In this document: positions 58,629 to 64,000 of the stretch, piece by piece
Layout of the letters: every line of letters starts with the position of its first letter
Position numbering within the stretch: position 1 is the stretch's first letter
Source of the DNA: Gordoniibacillus chartarius
GTDB taxonomy: Bacteria > Bacillota > Bacilli > Paenibacillales > NBRC-103111
Reading direction: 5' to 3'
Length of the DNA stretch: 64,000 nucleotides
Assembly (NCBI RefSeq): GCF_042432825.1
Contig: NZ_JBHLWN010000074.1
Span: 1 to 64,000, forward strand
The notes under the pieces: generated by a model
Told to the model about the DNA's origin: nothing
What the model saw: only the letters and a program-made list of their open reading frames with translations
The model's database searches: none
Made by a program: the position numbers and the translations under genes

Positions 58629-60762
58629 CTAAGTCCGGCCATCGAGCAAGGCGGCGACGAATTGGGTACGATTTTTCATGCCGGTTTTGTACAGCATCGA
58701 CTGAATGTGCTTCTTGACCGCTGCCTCGCTGACATACAAGGCACCGGCAATTTCCCGGTTGGTCGCTCCCTGAGCCATCAGCTGCGCGACGTCCCGCTCG
58801 CGGGGAGTCAGGTCCGGCAGCCGAATTGCTTGGGCCGGCTCCTGTCCGGCCGGAGACAGCGGAGTCGGAGAGGATTCTGTACGCGGCCTGCTTTCGTCAG
58901 CCACATCGTCGAGCCATGCACCGAGCTTGCCGCCCCGCGTATCGAGCCTATAGAAGACGGCAGGCGTGTCTCCGTCGTAGCGGAGGCCCGGCACGCCGGC
59001 AACCTCTTTGAAGCCGTAGCTGCGGTGGGCGTCGCGGAAATACGGAACGTCCGGCAGCACCGTGATCAGCAGATTGCCCGCCGCAATATGCTCGAATATC
59101 AGGTGTACCACATCGGACCGCAGCTCCGTCTGCTTGATATCCTTCACATCAACGGCGAAGATGAAGCGGCCTTCCGGTCTCGACGGCGGAGCCGAGCGGC
59201 ACGCCTGCAGCTCCCGCTCCGGCAATGCGCGGAAATACGGCGACGACAGCGGAGATTGCTGCAAGTAAGGCATCGTTCCTTCGTGAATCGGAACGATGGC
59301 CGCCAGACCGACGACTTCCCCGTCGGCGCTGCGCAGCAGCCTTAGGGCGTCGCCCGCATGCGCAGCCAGTTCGCCCGGCTCCCAGCCGTACAAACGCATG
59401 ATGCTGACTTCCGGGGGCAGCTCGTAGCGGAACCAAGTATCGCTTTCCGTATCGACGCATACGATTTTGGCTGCACTGGGCTGTGCCCGGCGCAGCGCCG
59501 TGTAGCGCTCCGCTTCGGGGAGCGTCGACGCCGTGACCGTTTCCCAATAGTTTTCCGAGCTGCGGCTATTGCGGAAGTGAGCCCGCAGAATCGGGTTGCC
59601 GATGACGCTGAGCAGCTCCGCTGCGTGCAGCGTGACGCTCGCACCCGCGGAGAGCCCTGCGTCGATGCGGTTCTTCAGCGTCTCGACCGCGCGCTTCCGG
59701 TATGCATCGAAGGTGTCCGGCATGCGGGTGCGCAGCAGGTCTCTGGCCGCATCCCGAATCAAGTCGTGAATCGTCCAGCCGTTGGACGATTTTCTTACGA
59801 AGGACAGCTCGAGCAGCCGTTCGAATTGCTCGGCGGATATTTTGTAGGAGGTAACGGCGCTGAGCAAGTCCTGATCGAAGGTGCGGGGGACGGATGCCGC
59901 ATACACCAAAGAACGCAGCGGATCTTCCGGAGCCTCCTGCAGCCAGTAGCGCAGCAGCTCCGCGAGTGTCCGGCGGCGGGGCTCGGCAAGGGCGGCTTCG
60001 CGCTCGCCGAGCGTTGCGAGCAGCGAAAGCGACAGCGGGTGGCCGGATGATTCCAGCCACAGCCGGTCCCGCAGCGCTTCGTCCGCAATTCCTTGCCGGC
60101 GCAAATAATCGTGAACCTCCTCGTACTGAAGCTCGCCCAGAGGCAACGGCAAGATCAGCTTGCGCCATAGCGGGGACAGCCTCCATGGGCCTCCCAGCGC
60201 ATATTTTCCGGCGATGACGATACGGGTGGCGGCGTGCAGCGAAGGGAACAGCTCATCGCGCAGCCAGGAATCCAGCCCGCCGGCTTCCTCGTACTGGTCG
60301 AAGGCGAGCACGACCGTACGCTTCTCCGCCTCCCGGTTCACAATCCAGCCCGCCGGCTTCCTCGTACTGGTCGAAGGCGAGCACGACCGTACGCTTCTCC
60401 GCCTCCCGGTTCACAATCCGGGCTGCCGCCGCCGCCGTTTCGCCTGCAGCATAGCCCGCCGGCGCCTCGTCCTCGTCCTCGTCATGCAATTGCTCGGCGA
60501 TGACCCGGAGCACCGTCCTGCTGTCACCCATACATTCCCTCATGTCTACCCCCGCATACGCGGCCCCGCCGTTCTCCGCAATGACCCGATAACGCTCCAG
60601 CAGCGTCGATTTGCCGATGCCGCCTGTACCGTGCAAATTCAGGATGCCGGCCGGCGAGCCCCTATTTCCTTCCAGCAGTTGACGAAACAGCTCCAGCTCA
60701 AACGAGCGGCCCGTAAATTCCGACGCGGCCATCCGGTTCATCGCATCTTGAAACGTGCCCAT
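58629..60762 (-). pseudogene. LuxR-type regulator with ATPase domain, frameshifted by a 73-bp duplication
   Basis: Starting at the ATG at 60762 (GGAGG nine nucleotides upstream) the frame encodes an NTPase domain with Walker A LHGTGGIGKST (residues 43-53) and Walker B VVLAFDQYEEA, then breaks at an exact 73-bp tandem duplication (60269-60414). Removing one copy restores a single 686-codon frame ending in a LuxR/GerE helix-turn-helix (LTPRERDVAQLMAQGATNREIAGALYVSE). The protein would be a LAL/MalT-like ATP-dependent activator. The distal part remains open from an internal GTG at 60341, so a truncated 570-residue protein without the P-loop could be made. It is divergent from ilvBN. Confidence 0.85.
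60269..60414. repeat. exact 73-bp tandem duplication inside the LuxR-type gene
   Basis: Bases 60269-60341 are repeated exactly at 60342-60414, and the identity extends five more bases (AATCC), giving microhomology at the junction. Because 73 is not a multiple of three, the duplication shifts the reading frame. Confidence 0.95.
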
Positions 60763-60888
60763 TCGCCGGCACCTCCGATTCCGATTTTTAGCCAAAAGTA
60801 TACTATCAAAATAGCAGCTTGGGTAGTACTCTCTCCGAACCGTCCATGTTACGTTGAAGAAGCAAAGTCGAGAGAGAGGAGCAAGAGC

Positions 60889-62646
60889 ATGATAAAAGAA
60901 CAGGCAGTTCATCCCATCCGGCAAAATGAAACGATCAGCGGCTCCGAAATATTGCTTCGCACCTTGCTGAAAGAGGGAGTGGAGTGCGTCTTCGGCTACC
61001 CCGGCGGCGCGGTGCTGTACATTTATGACGCTATGCACGGGAATCCCGAGTTCCGCCATGTACTGACCCGGCACGAGCAGGGGGCGATCCATGCGGCGGA
61101 CGGTTACGCGCGGTCGACCGGCAAGACGGGCGTATGTCTCGCGACCTCGGGTCCGGGAGCCGTCAATTTGCTTACCGGAATCGCAACAGCTTACATGGAC
61201 AGCGTTCCGATTGTCGTCATTACCGGCAATGTCGCTACCGATCTGATCGGAACGGACTCTTTCCAGGAAGCCGATATCGTCGGTATGGCTCAACCGGTAA
61301 CGAAGCACAGCTACTTCGTCCGGCGTGCCGCAGATCTCGCGAGTACGCTGCGCGAAGCGTTCTATCTCGCAAACACCGGCAGGAAGGGGCCGGTGCTGGT
61401 CGATATTCCGAAGGATGTGTCCGCCGAGCATACCGAGTTTGTTTACACACAGGAGAGCATTACGGTAAACGGGTATGAGCCCTATCCGGACGTTGACATG
61501 GAGGAGGTGCGGCGGCTGGCCCAGGCCATCCGTTCCGCCGAACGGCCGCTCATCATCGCCGGAGCCGGCGTTCTGCACGCCGGAGCGGAAAAGGAGCTGG
61601 CGGCACTCGCGCACCGTGAGCGCATACCGGTCACGACGACGCTGCTCGGCCTCGGTGGCTTCCCGTCGGGCGACCCGCTGGCGCTCGGTATGCCCGGGAT
61701 GCACGGAACGGTAACGGCGAACAGGGCGCTGCTTGCGTGCGATCTGCTTGTTGCTATCGGCGCCAGATTCGACGATCGGGTGACGATGCGGCTCGACGGC
61801 TTCGCGCCGCAAGCGGCGAAAGCGCACATCGATATCGATGCGGCGGAGATCGGCAAGCTCGTCCCGGTTGACTACGCCCTCGTCGGAGACGCCAAGCAAG
61901 TGCTGCTGGAGCTTCTCGATGAGCTCGAGAGGACGCCGCCTGCGGCACCACAGGACCCTGCGGCCAATTCGGGCCGAACGGTGGCCTGGCTGCAGGAGCT
62001 GGAGATGATTCGCTCGCAGCATCCGCTGCGCTACCGGGACGACGAAGACATTCTGAAACCGCAATATGTGATCGAGATGATCAGCCGTACGTCCGGTGAA
62101 GATTTCATTATGACGACGGACGTCGGCCAGCACCAAATGTGGGCCGCCCAGTACGGCCGGTTTCAGCGGCCGCGCTCCTTCATCTCCTCCGGCGGTCTCG
62201 GGACGATGGGCTTCGGCTTTCCGTCCGCGATCGGCGCCCAGATCGGCAATCCCGGCCGGCTCGTCATTTCGGTCAACGGAGACGGCGGGATGCAGATGTG
62301 CGCCCAGGAGCTGGCGATATGCGCCATTCACAACATTCCGGTCAAGATCGTCGTCATCAACAACCGCACGCTGGGCATGATCAAGCAGTGGCAGGAGCTT
62401 GTGTATGACGGGCGGCACAGCCATATCGACTTGTCCGGCTCGCCGGATTTCGTCAAGCTGGCCGAAGCCTACGGCGTGAAAGGGCTGAGGGCCGCGACGA
62501 AGGAAGAGGCGGATCGCGTGTGGCAGGAAGCGCTGGCGACGCCGGGTCCGGTGCTGATCGATTTTGTCGTGGACCGCGATGAGCTGGTGTATCCGATGGT
62601 GCCTCAAGGCAAAGCGCTGCAGGATATGATCACGGGGGAGGAATAA
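60889..62646 (+). CDS. ilvB: acetolactate synthase large subunit
   Basis: Thiamine-diphosphate enzyme condensing pyruvate (or pyruvate and 2-oxobutyrate) in branched-chain amino acid synthesis. The 585 residues show VFGYPGGAVLYIYDAM, the catalytic Glu region THRHEQ-like LTRHEQGAIHAADGYAR, ATSGPGAVNLLTGIA, the FAD-region RFDDRVTMRLDGF and the cofactor motif NGDGGMQMCAQELA with NNRTLGMIKQW. The RFDDRVT motif marks the biosynthetic rather than fermentative type. AGAGGAG lies upstream of the ATG. ilvN follows; no ilvC and no T-box leader are seen. Confidence 0.95.
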   Translation: MIKEQAVHPIRQNETISGSEILLRTLLKEGVECVFGYPGGAVLYIYDAMHGNPEFRHVLTRHEQGAIHAADGYARSTGKTGVCLATSGPGAVNLLTGIATAYMDSVPIVVITGNVATDLIGTDSFQEADIVGMAQPVTKHSYFVRRAADLASTLREAFYLANTGRKGPVLVDIPKDVSAEHTEFVYTQESITVNGYEPYPDVDMEEVRRLAQAIRSAERPLIIAGAGVLHAGAEKELAALAHRERIPVTTTLLGLGGFPSGDPLALGMPGMHGTVTANRALLACDLLVAIGARFDDRVTMRLDGFAPQAAKAHIDIDAAEIGKLVPVDYALVGDAKQVLLELLDELERTPPAAPQDPAANSGRTVAWLQELEMIRSQHPLRYRDDEDILKPQYVIEMISRTSGEDFIMTTDVGQHQMWAAQYGRFQRPRSFISSGGLGTMGFGFPSAIGAQIGNPGRLVISVNGDGGMQMCAQELAICAIHNIPVKIVVINNRTLGMIKQWQELVYDGRHSHIDLSGSPDFVKLAEAYGVKGLRAATKEEADRVWQEALATPGPVLIDFVVDRDELVYPMVPQGKALQDMITGEE

Positions 62647-62653
62647 CGAAGCG

Positions 62654-63133
62654 ATGAAACGCCATACACTTTCGGTCCTAACGAACGATCATCCGGGTGT
62701 GCTGCAGCGCATCGCGGGTCTGTTCGCCCGCCGCGGCTACAATATCGAGAGCATCACGGTAGGGTCGTCCGAGCGGGAAACGTTCTCGCGGATGACGATC
62801 GTCGCAGCCGGCGACGACCGGATCCGCGACCAAATCGTGCTCCAGCTCGCCAAGCTCATTGATGTCATTGATGTGACCTTGCTGGATGCGAAGCCGATGG
62901 TTTCGCGGGAGCTCATGCTGGTGAAGCTGCAGGCCGGTCCCGGGGAAAGAGCGGATATTATGGCGATTGCCGAATCGTTCCGCTGCGCGGTTGTCGATGT
63001 CAGCCCCGGCACGCTGATCGTTCAGGTCGTCGGCGACTTTGCCAAAAACAACGCCTTGCTGCAGCTGCTGCGTCCGTTCCGCGTCGTGGAGCTGACGCGA
63101 ACCGGCGAAACGGCGATGAGCCGGTCTTCGTAG
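62654..63133 (+). CDS. ilvN: acetolactate synthase small (regulatory) subunit
   Basis: A 159-residue ACT-domain subunit: RHTLSVLTNDHPGVLQRIAGLFARRGYNIESITVG at the N-terminus (valine-binding ACT domain) and a C-terminal domain with ELMLVKLQAGPGERADIMAIAESFRCAVVDV and FRVVELTRTGETAMSR. It binds IlvB and confers feedback control. It begins 7 nt after ilvB with GGGGGAGG upstream. Confidence 0.94.
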   Translation: MKRHTLSVLTNDHPGVLQRIAGLFARRGYNIESITVGSSERETFSRMTIVAAGDDRIRDQIVLQLAKLIDVIDVTLLDAKPMVSRELMLVKLQAGPGERADIMAIAESFRCAVVDVSPGTLIVQVVGDFAKNNALLQLLRPFRVVELTRTGETAMSRSS

Positions 63134-63214
63134 CAGCGCCGCAATCCGTATGCATAGAAGCACCCCGGTTTGGAGAATTTATGCAAAACAACCAAAACAG
63201 GGAGCTTACTACCG

Positions 63215-64000
63215 ATGACATCGAACCGAACGATATCTACAGCTGCCGAAGCCGCAGCGATGCCGCAATTTCCCGAATCGTACTGGCTGGACTCGACCCG
63301 AATCCCGACGTATCCGAAGCTCGACCGCGATATAACGGTCGATGTCGCGATTGTCGGCGGCGGCATTACGGGCATTACAACGGCTTACCTGCTGACAAAG
63401 CAGGGGCTCAAGACAGCCGTCGTCGACGCCGGACGAATACTGCGCGGCACGACAGGCTCCACCACAGCGAAAATTACGGCGCAGCACGACTTGATCTACG
63501 ACGAGTACATCACCCACTTCGGCGAAGAGAAGGCGCGGCTGTATTACGAAGCGAACAACGAGGCGCTGCAGCTGATCAAGAAACTGGCCGCCGACCACAA
63601 CATCGAGTGCCAGCTGTTGGAGCAGGACGCCTACGTCTATACGAGCGATGCGAACTATATCCGCCAGATCGAAGCCGAATATCGCGCCTACGAGAAGCTG
63701 GGCATTCCGGGAAGTCTCGTCGACAAGACGCCGCTCCCGTTCGAGACGAAAGCGGCCGTCATCATGAAGGATCAGGCGCAGTACAACCCGGTGCCGTTTC
63801 TCGTGGCTTTGGCCGAAGAGGTCGTGCGAGGCGGCGGACAAATCTTCGAGCTGTCGACGGTAGTCGGTGCGAAGACGGGAAGCACGTGCACCGTGAACAC
63901 CCAGGACGGACCGAAAATCACGTGCCGGCACGTCGTCAGCGCCTCTCACTATCCGTTCAACGATCGCAAAGGGTTTTATTTTGCCAAGCTGCACGTGGAG
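63215..64000 (+). CDS. FAD-dependent oxidoreductase (DAO type), truncated by the window end
   Basis: The 262 visible residues contain VDVAIVGGGITGITTAYLLTK (about 48-68, the dinucleotide-binding motif) and RGTTGSTTAKITAQHD, as in the DAO-type oxidoreductases of Bacillales that often end in a Rieske 2Fe-2S domain (YhfW-like). Whether that domain is present cannot be seen because the gene runs off the window. The ATG at 63215 has GGGAG about 11 nt upstream; an alternative out-of-frame ATG at 63181 lacks these motifs. Begins 81 nt after ilvN. Confidence 0.85.
   Translation, partial: MTSNRTISTAAEAAAMPQFPESYWLDSTRIPTYPKLDRDITVDVAIVGGGITGITTAYLLTKQGLKTAVVDAGRILRGTTGSTTAKITAQHDLIYDEYITHFGEEKARLYYEANNEALQLIKKLAADHNIECQLLEQDAYVYTSDANYIRQIEAEYRAYEKLGIPGSLVDKTPLPFETKAAVIMKDQAQYNPVPFLVALAEEVVRGGGQIFELSTVVGAKTGSTCTVNTQDGPKITCRHVVSASHYPFNDRKGFYFAKLHVE

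Noticed and set aside
60269..60414. CRISPR or VNTR array
   Set aside because: There are only two copies, exact and in direct contact with no spacers; it is a simple tandem duplication within a gene.
60160..60888. Upstream extension of ilvB by 243 codons
   Set aside because: It is antisense to the LuxR-type gene and across its promoter; IlvB homology and AGAGGAG place the start at 60889.
60253..62607. 784-codon minus-strand frame spanning ilvB and the LuxR-type N-terminus
   Set aside because: Only the last part (from 60762 down to the duplication) is real coding sequence; the rest is an antisense shadow of ilvB that happens to stay open.

Overview
The window looks like a chromosomal segment of a spore-forming Paenibacillus-type member of the Bacillales. 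The evidence is moderately high G+C coding DNA, strong AGGAGG-type ribosome binding sites with frequent GTG and TTG starts, a Spo0E-type sporulation phosphatase, an SLH-domain protein, many AraC/YesN regulators, and a xylan (aldouronate) uptake locus of the lplA-lplB-ytcP-xynA2 kind known from Paenibacillus. I saw no rRNA, tRNA, CRISPR array, intact insertion sequence or prophage.

Layout. 0.4-2.6 kb: small genes and a two-gene unit with an orphan CAP12-type TIR protein. 2.8-17.5 kb: mostly housekeeping (DUF2621 protein, nfo, purU, AraC regulator, CDF exporter, YnfA, DinB-like protein, tkt-ppnP, a dehydrogenase-PilZ fusion, pgi, YvyE, TetR, YjbQ, DUF1128, Spo0E). 17.5-18.1 kb: repeat-rich intergenic DNA. 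18.1-26.0 kb: a probable organosulfur-type unit: a regulator whose sensor domain is a paralogue of the neighbouring transporter binding protein, an AprA-like flavoprotein, a two-cluster ferredoxin, an SsuABC-like transporter, then a cytoplasmic Asp-box beta-propeller and a MoaD/ThiS-like protein ending in Gly-Gly. 26-31.6 kb: ThuA and its AraC neighbour, a stalk-domain protein, greA, corA, and an AT-rich DUF3231 gene. 31.8-40.1 kb: YesN/YesM two-component system, solute-binding lipoprotein, two permeases and an intracellular GH10 xylanase. 40.2-46.8 kb: lipoprotein, membrane proteins and an OmpR-type two-component system. 47.0-52.0 kb: an iron-responsive island with three Fur-box-like sites, a FetAB-like ABC system, a flavodoxin operon with a degenerate RecB-like protein, and a nicotianamine-synthase-like (CntL-type) gene. 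52.2-58.6 kb: nuclease-like/winged-helix protein, MATE exporter, DUF1294, SLH protein, YpsA, an orphan IF-3 paralogue and an MFS transporter. 58.6-64 kb: a LuxR-type ATPase regulator frameshifted by an exact 73-bp tandem duplication, divergent from ilvBN, then a partial FAD oxidoreductase.

The most promising material is the 18-26 kb unit, the iron island, the dehydrogenase-PilZ fusion, the TIR pair, and the reversible-looking duplication in the LuxR-type gene. Start codons were chosen mainly by ribosome-binding-site spacing; functions rest on motif and family recognition by eye, without database searches.
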